From contig JAMORY010000027.1 of assembly GCA_027063305.1 (NCBI GenBank), positions 124,001 to 188,000 of the forward strand: a stretch of 64,000 nt of DNA. Direction: 5' to 3'. Below, in pieces: positions 45,612 to 53,495 of the stretch (position 1 is the first letter of the stretch; each line of letters starts with the position of its first letter). Position numbers and translations under genes: made by a program. The notes under the pieces are model-generated. The model was given only the letters and a program-made list of their open reading frames with translations. It had not been told where the DNA came from and ran no database searches. This stretch comes from Sulfurovum sp. (GTDB taxonomy: Bacteria; Campylobacterota; Campylobacteria; Campylobacterales; Sulfurovaceae).

Positions 45612-47651
45612 TTAGAATTTGTAACGTAAGTTCGTATAGAAGTAGCGTCCCGGTTCGTTCATAAGCATGATCGTATCATCCTCCGTGTTTGTCGGAAGCA
45701 AGATCAAATCCTTGTAGGTATTGGATACGGCATAGGTCTTGTCAAAGATGTTATCTACACCGATGGTCACTTCAAAGTGATCTGCGAATGTCTTGGTCGC
45801 TTTAAGATTAAATACCGCATATCCTGCGAGTGCCTGCTCTCCGTTCTCCTCATCATAGTCGCTCCACTTATCCGATGCGATCATCTCTGCACGAAGGTTC
45901 AAGCTCTCATCCCAGTCATAGTTTGCTGCGAGGTTCAACTTCAATGGTAGGATCTCCGGCATATCCGTACCTGTTTCGCCTTCTAACGGATCATCTTTCT
46001 TCCCTCTCTGATAAGCGATACCGTAATCAAAGTAGAGAGCATCCGTCGCAAAATAGCTTCCGCTCAGTTCGAATCCGTAGATCTTTGCATCAACATTCTC
46101 ATAATTGTTAGCCGTTTTGGTCGCATTGTAGGCGATGAAGTTATCCAGCATCGAATAGAACGCTTTAAACTTCACCGTTGCGCTATCGAACTGCTTTTGA
46201 ACTCCCATATCGAATTCATAGTTGATGGTATTGTCAAGGTCGGGTGTTCCGATCTCATTCCCTTTACTACCGATCCAATAGAGCTCTTTTGCATCAGGTA
46301 CACGAGAAGAGCGACCAAAACCACCATAGACCTTTAACGTAGGATCAAGGTGATAGGTTGCCAAAAGGTATCCTGTCACCTCATCATAATCATTATCCTG
46401 CTGTGTTGCATACGCCGACTCAATATCCGTCGTATCATAACGAAGCCCCATATCCAAAGAGAGCGCACCCATTGAAACCTGATCTCTCATATAAAAACCG
46501 ATGTTCTTCGTATCGACATCATAGATACTGTGGTAAGGTCTAGTTCCGCCACTGGCTTCATCCAACGGTACACCGTTAAGATAATAGACACCATCCCAAT
46601 TTCGAAGCGTATAGTCCGCACCTACCGTTACCGTATGGGCATCAAGGTCAAAACTGTTCTTGATGCGCGCACCGTCAACCTGTGTTGTCAGCTTATGTGT
46701 GGAGTCCCCCATCATCAAAGCCATATTACGATAAACCGTTGACATAGGGTGTTCCACTTCCGAACGGTACAGCTGTACATAAAGCTCTTTGGAGTAACGC
46801 CCAAGCTCTTTTGCCGTATACTCCATATTGTATAGGTCCGAATCATCATAGATCGCATCCATTTTCGAGCTAGGATAGAGCACATCGTCACTTTGGTTGG
46901 CAGTATAGCTAAGTCTCAACTCCTGATTATCGGTAATATTCCAAAAGAGCTTTGCCATGAAAGTCTTCTTGTCATAGGCATCAAGGTCTTTATATTTATC
47001 TTGATACTGAACACTAGAAGAGACCTTACCCGCATCGATCTCTCGCTGGATCTGCTCATAGAAATCATTGCCGTCACCATCTTCATACTGGTCACTGGTC
47101 TCGGTCGAAGCACTGACCAGAACCTTGACCGTATCGGTACCACCGCTCAGTGTAAACGCACCCTTTTGGTAACCCCAGCTTCCAAGCCCTACATTGACAT
47201 CTCCGTGCCACTGGGCTGTAGGCTGGATCGTATGGATCTTCACGTCTGCGCTCAATGCGCCTGAATCCTCAACGGTAAACGGCCCTTCATCGATCTCGAT
47301 ATAGTCGATATTGTTGGTCAATACATGGGAGACAGGCGGATCCATACGGTTCGGACATGCACCGTAAAGCTTCATCCCGTCAATAGTGATATTGATGTTA
47401 TCCTTCTTCATCCCTCGAAGGATGATATCGTTGGCGATCCCTGAACGACGTACCAAGGAGATGGTCGGTGTCGCTTTAAAAAGTGCCTCTGCGAGGTCTG
47501 CCGATTTCACATCCTCCCCATGAATATCTTTAATGACCTCCGTATCGACCGATGCATTGACATCGATTGCTTGCATGGTAACCTCTTGTGCCGCCATCAG
47601 TGAACTCGCACACGCCAATGAGAGTGCCGCTACACGCTTTTTCATTGCCAT
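45612..47651 (-). CDS. TonB-dependent outer-membrane receptor, OprC/NosA-like (copper)
   Basis: A 679-residue protein: signal peptide, plug domain (about 30-150) and a 22-strand barrel ending in YTNLRYKF. The plug contains GACPNRMDPPVSHV with C99-x3-M103, the CxxxM copper ligand pair known from Pseudomonas OprC and its NosA relatives. With three NosL genes and its own TonB-ExbBD, copper import is the best assignment. A TGTTAA phased repeat precedes it. Confidence 0.85.
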   Translation of the reverse strand: MAMKKRVAALSLACASSLMAAQEVTMQAIDVNASVDTEVIKDIHGEDVKSADLAEALFKATPTISLVRRSGIANDIILRGMKKDNINITIDGMKLYGACPNRMDPPVSHVLTNNIDYIEIDEGPFTVEDSGALSADVKIHTIQPTAQWHGDVNVGLGSWGYQKGAFTLSGGTDTVKVLVSASTETSDQYEDGDGNDFYEQIQREIDAGKVSSSVQYQDKYKDLDAYDKKTFMAKLFWNITDNQELRLSYTANQSDDVLYPSSKMDAIYDDSDLYNMEYTAKELGRYSKELYVQLYRSEVEHPMSTVYRNMALMMGDSTHKLTTQVDGARIKNSFDLDAHTVTVGADYTLRNWDGVYYLNGVPLDEASGGTRPYHSIYDVDTKNIGFYMRDQVSMGALSLDMGLRYDTTDIESAYATQQDNDYDEVTGYLLATYHLDPTLKVYGGFGRSSRVPDAKELYWIGSKGNEIGTPDLDNTINYEFDMGVQKQFDSATVKFKAFYSMLDNFIAYNATKTANNYENVDAKIYGFELSGSYFATDALYFDYGIAYQRGKKDDPLEGETGTDMPEILPLKLNLAANYDWDESLNLRAEMIASDKWSDYDEENGEQALAGYAVFNLKATKTFADHFEVTIGVDNIFDKTYAVSNTYKDLILLPTNTEDDTIMLMNEPGRYFYTNLRYKF

Positions 47652-47709
47652 AGTAATCCCTTTCCTTTTTCATTTTGATCCTATATAGAAAAAGCAGTAT
47701 GCCAAGAGA

Positions 47710-47728
47710 GTGTTAAGTTTCTGTTAAA
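47710..47728. promoter_or_regulatory. Phased direct repeat upstream of the TonB receptor gene
   Basis: TGTTAA at 47711-47716 and again at 47722-47727 is an exact 11-bp phase, flanked by an imperfect GAGAG/CTCTC dyad. It lies 60-76 bp before the receptor ATG and just after tonB. It pairs with the similar site at 45531 and is a candidate binding site for the cluster response regulator. Confidence 0.5.
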
Positions 47729-47738
47729 CGTTCTCTCC

Positions 47739-48536
47739 TTATCGTATTTGGTAACGAAGTGAGAGATTTACGACCATCGGAAAGTGCAGATGGGTATGGC
47801 TCGTATCGACCGGGAACGCCTTTTCTATCGCATGCCGTGCCGAGCGATAGAAGAGAGAGGGGCCTTTGAGGGTGATATCGCTTACCTTCCCGCTCTTTAA
47901 GATGGTAAAACGTACTCTGACCACCCCTTGTATCCGTCTGCGTTTTGCAGCATGGGGGTAGGATTTCGCCCGATCGATCTTCGCCCGTAAGCGAGAGAGA
48001 AAATGCTGCTTTGCCGCTGCACGCTGCTTAGGCGAACCGCCTCCGCTGATCCTACGCTCACGCATCCGCTTCTTTGCGACCGGTTTTTTGGTACGCTTAT
48101 GTGCTTTTGCATGTTTTCGTTTCTTTTTTCTCTCTACTTTCTTCTTTGGACTATCCGTATGCTTCGCGGCCAAAGGGGCAGGTTTTAGCTTGGGTTTCTC
48201 CTCTATGGGAATGATCGGTTTGAGAGGTAGAGGTTTAAGCGCAGGTTGGCTTAGATCTGCCTCTTCCACCTCCTCTTCCTCTTTGGGGGTGTCTTGCTTG
48301 GCCTCTATCTCTTTACTCATCGTATCTTCACTTAACTGCTCTTGCTGTATCGGTTCGGGAGATGGCGTTTGTTTAAGCGTAGGTGAGAACTGTGAAAGCT
48401 GTAGGGTCACGCTCTTTTCCGCTTCTACGGCGGAGGTGGAACGGGTATGATCCCAAAAGAGCAAAACTGCAGCGACAACACCTCCGTAAAGGACGGAGGT
48501 CAGTAAGAAAGAGACCTTATATCGGTGTCGCTGCAT
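47739..48536 (-). CDS. tonB: TonB energy transducer
   Basis: A 265-residue protein with an N-terminal TM (about 9-28), a long Pro/Lys/Glu-rich periplasmic spacer, and a C-terminal TonB domain ending VVNLSLRYQIR. SYPHAAKRRRIQGVVRVRFTI is the conserved start of that domain. It links the proton-driven ExbBD complex to the outer-membrane receptor just downstream. Confidence 0.9.
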   Translation of the reverse strand: MQRHRYKVSFLLTSVLYGGVVAAVLLFWDHTRSTSAVEAEKSVTLQLSQFSPTLKQTPSPEPIQQEQLSEDTMSKEIEAKQDTPKEEEEVEEADLSQPALKPLPLKPIIPIEEKPKLKPAPLAAKHTDSPKKKVERKKKRKHAKAHKRTKKPVAKKRMRERRISGGGSPKQRAAAKQHFLSRLRAKIDRAKSYPHAAKRRRIQGVVRVRFTILKSGKVSDITLKGPSLFYRSARHAIEKAFPVDTSHTHLHFPMVVNLSLRYQIR

Positions 48537-48544
48537 CCGGTCTC

Positions 48545-48922
48545 CTACTGTTTGGTAACGATAGAGATGTTCTCGATCCCTTTGGATTTCATTACATCGA
48601 TCACTTTGACAAAGTAGTCGAAGGGAGTCAGTTTATCCGTATGTAATGAGACGATATCTTTTTTAGGGTCGAGCTTTGAAAGACGTGCCTCGATCTGTGC
48701 CAAAGAAAGCGGCTCTTTATCATAGAAGTACTTTCCCTCCTTATCGATCGATATCACAATACTCTTCTTCTCTTCGGATTTCTTACTGCTTGCTGCAGGA
48801 AGATCGATCTTGATGCTTTTGTTCTGTACGAAACTAGCCGTTGCCAAGACGATGACAAGCAGTACCAGTACGATATCGATGAACGGTACGACGTTCATCT
48901 TGTCCAAACGTTCGCGTCTCAT
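48545..48922 (-). CDS. exbD: Biopolymer transport protein ExbD
   Basis: A 125-residue protein with one TM near the N-terminus (NVVPFIDIVLVLLVIVLATA), including the conserved Asp used for proton coupling, and a periplasmic domain. It overlaps exbB by 4 nt and lies 8 nt before tonB. Confidence 0.92.
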   Translation of the reverse strand: MRRERLDKMNVVPFIDIVLVLLVIVLATASFVQNKSIKIDLPAASSKKSEEKKSIVISIDKEGKYFYDKEPLSLAQIEARLSKLDPKKDIVSLHTDKLTPFDYFVKVIDVMKSKGIENISIVTKQ

Positions 48923-49368
48923 GGATCGAGTCTACCCTCATCCCTTAATATCTCCCAACGAGAGATCAGGGTATCGACCTTGGTCAAAAGTGCATTATAG
49001 ATCGCCGTTGCGGGGATCGCGACCACAAGCCCCGCCGCCGTTGCCTTCAATGCCAACGCCAAGTGCTTCATGATCTCACCGGGGTTGATATCGTTCTGCT
49101 TATCCCCAATGATGTAGAAGGTCAAGATGATCGCCAAGACCGTTCCAAGCAATCCGATATAGGGTGCGTTGACACCGATCGATGCAATAGTGGAGAGGTG
49201 TTTTCCCAGATCGAGCTCCAGCGATTTGATATGGCGGTACTTCTCCAACCTGACACTTCGGTAGAAGAGTATACGCTCGATAGCGAACGCAAAAGTAAGA
49301 AAGCTCAAAAATACAAGAAACCCTATGATCCCATAATCTACAATATGTTTTATCTGTTCAATCGGCAT
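48919..49368 (-). CDS. exbB: MotA/TolQ/ExbB proton channel protein
   Basis: A 149-residue protein with three TMs and the signature GVNAPYIGLLGTVLAIILTF and LALALKATAAGLVVAIPATAIYNAL. With ExbD it energises TonB. At about 150 residues it is the short form common in Campylobacterota. Confidence 0.92.
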   Translation of the reverse strand: MPIEQIKHIVDYGIIGFLVFLSFLTFAFAIERILFYRSVRLEKYRHIKSLELDLGKHLSTIASIGVNAPYIGLLGTVLAIILTFYIIGDKQNDINPGEIMKHLALALKATAAGLVVAIPATAIYNALLTKVDTLISRWEILRDEGRLDP

Positions 49369-49437
49369 ATCTCTTCTTTCAAAAATGATTCTTCAGGGGA
49401 TTATATTGGAAATTTGATTATAAACCCGAATCGTTGC

Positions 49438-50340
49438 TTACTTCTCTTTGGGCTTTAGGGTCGGACACCCTTTGGGAAGGATCAACGATATCTCATGCTC
49501 AAGGATCTCAAAGCGTATCCTCTCCGCTTCATACGGCTCTCCATCCAAGTTGACAAAACGCTTCTGATCGGGGATCGATTCTACCCACCGCTCCTGAAAA
49601 CGCTTCACGTAGATACCGGAGTGTTCATAGTCGAGGATCTCTGCGATCACCTGTCCCAGATCGGCAATAGGGAACTCCAAGATCACAACAATATCAAGCA
49701 ATCCGTCGTCAATATAGGCATTCGGGGCCAATATCTGCCCGCCACCCGCTTGCCTTCCGTTACAGACCACGCCTGCAATGCTCTTTCCCTCTATCTCCAT
49801 CTTCTCCATGATCAGCTTTCCGTTATGGCTTGTGAAGTTAAGCGCTTTAACAACAGCAGAAAGCGTGTATGCACCACCTCCTAGAAAGTTCTTCAATGAA
49901 GTCGGCGTATCGGCTACGATCTGCGCACCGAAACCACTAGAGGCGACATTGATGAAGTAGCGTTCGTTCGCCTTGACCACATCGACAGGGTAACACTCTC
50001 CTTCCAACGCCAAACGCAATGCTTCCAAAGGTAGCACAGGAAGCTCACATGCTGTTGCAAAATCGTTTGCCGTACCCATTGGCAGTATCGCCAAAACCGG
50101 ACGCTCTTTTTGAGGCAGTGCCATTAAACCGTTAACCACCTCATTGATCGAACCGTCCCCTCCGGCGACAACGATCCTCTCCACTCCCTCACGGGAAGCT
50201 TCATGTACCATCCGCTCCGCATCGCCCGCTTCCCATGTGACACGCACCTCCACACGGTATCCCTCTTCTCGTAGTACCGATACGGCATATCTCACATCTT
50301 CATCATCCGCTTTCTTTCCATTGAGTATGATCCGTATCAT
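49438..50340 (-). CDS. YegS/DagK-type lipid kinase
   Basis: A 300-residue diacylglycerol kinase-family protein: VVAGGDGSINEVVNGL (nucleotide loop), LPMGTANDFA and the C-terminal beta sandwich with FVNLDGEPYEA. It phosphorylates a lipid at the inner membrane face. It overlaps the histidine kinase gene by 4 nt, so it is in the regulatory operon although the functional link to copper is unclear. Confidence 0.87.
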   Translation of the reverse strand: MIRIILNGKKADDEDVRYAVSVLREEGYRVEVRVTWEAGDAERMVHEASREGVERIVVAGGDGSINEVVNGLMALPQKERPVLAILPMGTANDFATACELPVLPLEALRLALEGECYPVDVVKANERYFINVASSGFGAQIVADTPTSLKNFLGGGAYTLSAVVKALNFTSHNGKLIMEKMEIEGKSIAGVVCNGRQAGGGQILAPNAYIDDGLLDIVVILEFPIADLGQVIAEILDYEHSGIYVKRFQERWVESIPDQKRFVNLDGEPYEAERIRFEILEHEISLILPKGCPTLKPKEK

Positions 50341-51197
50341 CCCTGCTCCTTTTCATCTTGTTTCACAACGATCTTTTGAAGGTCCAGTATCACTTTCGTT
50401 CCTACACCTTTCTTCGACTCTATCTGTATGGTAATATCCTCTTCATCACAAAAGGCCTTGACCAAGGCAAGTCCTATTCCCTCTCCCTCTTTTTGACGGT
50501 TTCCCTGATAGTAATGCTCATATACCTGTACCAATTCCGTCTCGTCCATACCGATCCCCTCATCGATGATCTGAAGACGTTCCTGAGAGAGTACGATCCT
50601 CACCTCTTTCTCTTTAGGGGAGTATTTAAGCGCATTGTTGACCAGGTTATCAAAGACCTGCTCAAAGCCGATACGATCGGTCAGCACCTCACACGGCTCT
50701 AAATGCATACGAATAGGGTTCCTGTTCTGCTCGACAAATACTTCGATACGAGACTGCACCAACGCTTGCAGATCGACCCGTTCACGCTCGATACGGTGCA
50801 CCTCTTTACGGATCGTATAGACAAGCTCATCATAAAGACGCTCAAGACGGGACGCAGCATCATCGATACGCCCCAAACGCTTCAAAGCATGCGCATCGTC
50901 CATACGCTTGCGAAGCATGGCACTATTGGCATGGATCGTAGCAAGCGGGATATTCAGCTCATGGATAATATCTTTGGTCAGATGAAGGAGGTGCTCTTGG
51001 GTCTTCTGTCGGGGAAAGATCAGATGCGATGTAATGATATACCCCCATCCGATACTCAAGAGTAGAATAAAGAACGCCCCTAGTATAAAGTTCGTTTCAC
51101 TAAAGCCCTCGTTCTTCAAGAACCAGTAGTGAAAGCTTAACAAGATCAGTACACTGACGACATACCCGAACGTTGCGAACCATATCTGCCGCTTCAT
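50337..51197 (-). CDS. Sensor histidine kinase
   Basis: A 286-residue kinase with two TMs (about 7-25 and 37-60) joined by a very short loop, so there is almost no periplasmic sensor domain. The phosphoacceptor is H79 in KDIIHELNIPLATIH, and the ATPase domain has N-box VFDNLVNNALKYS and GIGLALVKAF. It may sense membrane or metal state through its TMs, or a partner. It overlaps the response regulator gene by 4 nt. Confidence 0.9.
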   Translation of the reverse strand: MKRQIWFATFGYVVSVLILLSFHYWFLKNEGFSETNFILGAFFILLLSIGWGYIITSHLIFPRQKTQEHLLHLTKDIIHELNIPLATIHANSAMLRKRMDDAHALKRLGRIDDAASRLERLYDELVYTIRKEVHRIERERVDLQALVQSRIEVFVEQNRNPIRMHLEPCEVLTDRIGFEQVFDNLVNNALKYSPKEKEVRIVLSQERLQIIDEGIGMDETELVQVYEHYYQGNRQKEGEGIGLALVKAFCDEEDITIQIESKKGVGTKVILDLQKIVVKQDEKEQG

Positions 51198-51862
51198 ACT
51201 TCAGAAGCTTCCCATTTATAGCCTACCCCTCGCAGATTGACGATCACTTCGGGGAAATACTTCTTCAACTGCGTAATGTAGACCCTTACCGAGCCGTCAC
51301 TGGCACTCTGCCCCGCAGCCCATAAACGACTCTTGATCATATCATTGGTAACGACCTCTCCCCTGAACTCGACAAGAAGCATCAACAGATCGACCGCTTT
51401 TTTACTCAGGTCAAGCGCTTTGCTTCCACAATAGAGTGTCTTGGCGGTACTGTCAAGCTCATACTCACCAATACGCATACGCTCTTTACGGATCTGTCTG
51501 CGAAGAATGGCATAGATACGGAACAACAACTCCTCAAGATCGATCGGTTTACGCATATAGTCATCCGCTCCGGCACCAAAACCTTGCATCATCGAAGCCT
51601 TGTCTTCTCTGGAGGTTAGAAATATCGTAGGTGTGGTATCTCCGCTTTGGCGCAACTTCTCCAGTAGGTCGAAACCACTCTCATAAGGAAGGTTTACATC
51701 GAACAGATAGAGGTCGTACTTCTGCTTATAGGTCAACTCCAGTGCCGTATAGGGATCAAGCGCCACATCGATGTCGAACCCCTCTTCATCCAAGAAGTCC
51801 TCCAGTGTTTCGTTAAGAAGCTTGTCATCCTCAAGAAGGAGTATTTTAGTGGACACGGACAT
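51194..51862 (-). CDS. OmpR/PhoB-family response regulator
   Basis: A 222-residue regulator: receiver domain with LLLEDDKLLNETL and phosphoacceptor Asp in YDLYLFDVNLPYESG, then a winged-helix C-terminal domain ending VNLRGVGYKWEA. ATG 51862 (MSVSTKILLLEDD) follows AAGGAT. Upstream in-frame codons are heptamer sequence. It probably binds the TGTTAA phased repeats within the cluster, by inference from family and location. Confidence 0.92.
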   Translation of the reverse strand: MSVSTKILLLEDDKLLNETLEDFLDEEGFDIDVALDPYTALELTYKQKYDLYLFDVNLPYESGFDLLEKLRQSGDTTPTIFLTSREDKASMMQGFGAGADDYMRKPIDLEELLFRIYAILRRQIRKERMRIGEYELDSTAKTLYCGSKALDLSKKAVDLLMLLVEFRGEVVTNDMIKSRLWAAGQSASDGSVRVYITQLKKYFPEVIVNLRGVGYKWEASEV

Positions 51863-51870
51863 ATCCTTTG

Positions 51871-51994
51871 AATGAGTAATGAGTAATGAGTAATGCGTAA
51901 TGAGTAACCGAAAAGGTTGCCTAATAGAAGCATTGTACAACAATGCATACCAACATTACTCATTTGTATATGTAGCGCATGCGCTACATATACA
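51871..51994. mobile_element. Compound heptamer element with a 30-bp palindrome at the fabG end
   Basis: Left array TAATGAG (51871-51906), small hairpin AACC/GGTT, hairpin GCATTGT/ACAATGC (51930-51946) ending GCATACC, short right array ATTACTC (51954-51964), then a perfect loopless 15+15-bp palindrome (51965-51994, half-site TGTATATGTAGCGCA) that includes the last codons and stop of fabG. The interior is very short. Confidence 0.8.
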
Positions 51995-52727
51995 TTCCAC
52001 CGTTGACTTTCAGCGTCTCACCCGTAATGTAAGAAGCATGGTCGGAGAGAAGGAACGCTGTGGCCTCGGCAACCTCTTTAGGGTCTCCGAAACGCCCCAT
52101 CGGGATTTTTGCTGTAAAGGCATCTTTGACCTCATCTTTAAGTACATCTGTCATCTCTGTTGCGATGAAGCCCGGTGTAACGGTATTGTAGCGGATGCTT
52201 CTAGGCGCAGCTTCTTGTGCAAAGCTCTTTGTCATTGCAATGGTTCCGCCTTTGGATGCGGCATAGTTCGTCTGACCCGCATTCCCTGTCTCACCTACAA
52301 TAGAAGCGATGTTCACGACCGCACCAAAACGCTTCTTCCCCATCACCTTCAAGGCTTCACGACACCCGATGAAGGTCGATTTGAGGTTTGCTTCGATCAC
52401 TGCCATGAACTGCTCACTCTTCATACGCATAGCCAGTCCGTCTTTGGTGATCCCCGCATTGTTGACAAGATAACTTAGCTCACCGTCAGCCTCGACGATC
52501 TGCTTGATCGCAGCCACGAACGCCGCTTCATCACTCACATCGAACCCGATCGTCTCCGCTTTTCCTCCTGCCGCCTCAATATCAGCTTTTACCGCTTCTG
52601 CTTCTGCTTCACCGCTTCGGTAGTTCACCCATACCTTCAATCCCATGCCTGCCAATGTCTTTGCGATCTGCGCCCCGATACCGCGGCTTGCACCTGTTAC
52701 CAATACGTTATTACCTGTAAATTTCAT
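51984..52727 (-). CDS. fabG: 3-oxoacyl-ACP reductase
   Basis: A 247-residue short-chain dehydrogenase: nucleotide motif TGASRGIGAQIAKTL, NNAG, catalytic Ser in NIASIVGETG and Tyr-Lys in YAASKGG. It reduces beta-ketoacyl-ACP with NADPH. AAGGAAAAG precedes the ATG. Its last codons lie in a long palindrome. Here it is separated from acpP-fabF-accA by the copper block. Confidence 0.95.
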   Translation of the reverse strand: MKFTGNNVLVTGASRGIGAQIAKTLAGMGLKVWVNYRSGEAEAEAVKADIEAAGGKAETIGFDVSDEAAFVAAIKQIVEADGELSYLVNNAGITKDGLAMRMKSEQFMAVIEANLKSTFIGCREALKVMGKKRFGAVVNIASIVGETGNAGQTNYAASKGGTIAMTKSFAQEAAPRSIRYNTVTPGFIATEMTDVLKDEVKDAFTAKIPMGRFGDPKEVAEATAFLLSDHASYITGETLKVNGGMYM

Positions 52728-52758
52728 TCTTTTCCTTCATGTCTTTTAGATTTTAATC

Positions 52759-52938
52759 AAGAGGAGAGTAAAGTACAATGCGACAAACGATGTACCCAAT
52801 CCGAAGGGCGGCAGCCTACACGGCTATGCCTTACTCCGACCGCTCCGGTTTCGAAACTACGAATGACAAGCAGTTGTCATTCGCTTGACGCTTCTCATGT
52901 TTGTATCGTGCAGGAGTGTTGTGCTTTACTCTCCTCTT
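52759..52938. repeat. 180-bp unit with terminal inverted repeats, non-coding
   Basis: The first 20 bp, AAGAGGAGAGTAAAG plus TACAA, recur inverted at 52919-52938 with one mismatch (15 bp perfect). Inside is a perfect 10-bp hairpin, CGAATGACAA (52860-52869) with complement at 52874-52883. It fills the fabG-terB gap. No protein of substance is encoded. It has the form of a small non-autonomous element or a structured RNA. Confidence 0.55.
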
Positions 52939-52952
52939 CTATTCTCATATAA

Positions 52953-53291
52953 TCAACACTGAAACAACCGCTCTTTGATATCTTCAAAGATCTTATAATC
53001 CTCTTCACTGATCTTATCCGAGTAGATAATATGATTAAGCTGTTCAAGCAGATGGTACTTCGAGATCCTGTCATCACACAGCGCCTGATTGATAATATCG
53101 ATATGCGCATCCAGATCGTAATCTTTCTCGATGATCTGCCTTAGGAATGCTTCCGCTTCTTCATCGGAACAGTCAAAGTTCTGCCCCATGATCTCACAAA
53201 AGAGCGGTGCTTCCTTCTCTATGTCCCGATTATCTACCTTAATGATGTGTGCCAGCAAGGTACCCACCGACTCCTTGATTTTTTGTTCCAT
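52953..53291 (-). CDS. TerB-like helical protein
   Basis: A 112-residue acidic all-helical protein, MEQKIKESVGTLLAHIIKVDNRDIEKEAPLFCEIMG ... CSDEEAEAFLRQIIEKDYDL, matching the tellurite-resistance TerB-like fold (often metal-binding or co-chaperone-like). ATG 53291 follows AGGAG. The actual role is unknown; no ter cluster is present. Confidence 0.65.
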   Translation of the reverse strand: MEQKIKESVGTLLAHIIKVDNRDIEKEAPLFCEIMGQNFDCSDEEAEAFLRQIIEKDYDLDAHIDIINQALCDDRISKYHLLEQLNHIIYSDKISEEDYKIFEDIKERLFQC

Positions 53292-53335
53292 TATATGGTC
53301 TCCTTCTTGCAAAGCAAAGCTCCGCAAGAATTCCT

Positions 53336-53422
53336 CTCACTAAAGCTTCGCCCTTGGCTCAGGGAGCTTCGCTTCTTTTTCATGCGCAAACGAAATCTCA
53401 CTAAAGCTTCGCCTTTGGCTCA
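53336..53422. repeat. Two direct copies of a 26-bp repeat between terB-like gene and gpmI
   Basis: The 26-bp copies begin CTCACTAAAGCTTCGCC and end TTGGCTCA. They lie at 53336-53361 and 53397-53422 and differ at one base. Read on the minus strand the block could encode a 31-residue peptide (start near 53382) but has no ribosome-binding site and looks like repeat-derived sequence. Confidence 0.6.
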
Positions 53423-53448
53423 AAAAGCCCTGCTCCATAGTAAATAAC

Positions 53449-53495
53449 ACCTATCATTATTCACTATTCATTATTAATTATTCATTAAATTAATG
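53449..53495. repeat. Right arm of a heptamer element at the gpmI end
   Basis: A TATTCAT-type array (about 53456-53482) followed by fold-back CATTAA (53483-53488) and TTAATG (53490-53495), which contains the gpmI stop. No hairpin pair or left arm is identifiable. Confidence 0.6.

Noticed and set aside
51984-52727. Diversity-generating retroelement associated with the Avd-like proteins
   Set aside because: No reverse transcriptase, template repeat or variable repeat was found in the window. Only the Avd-like fold relationship remains.
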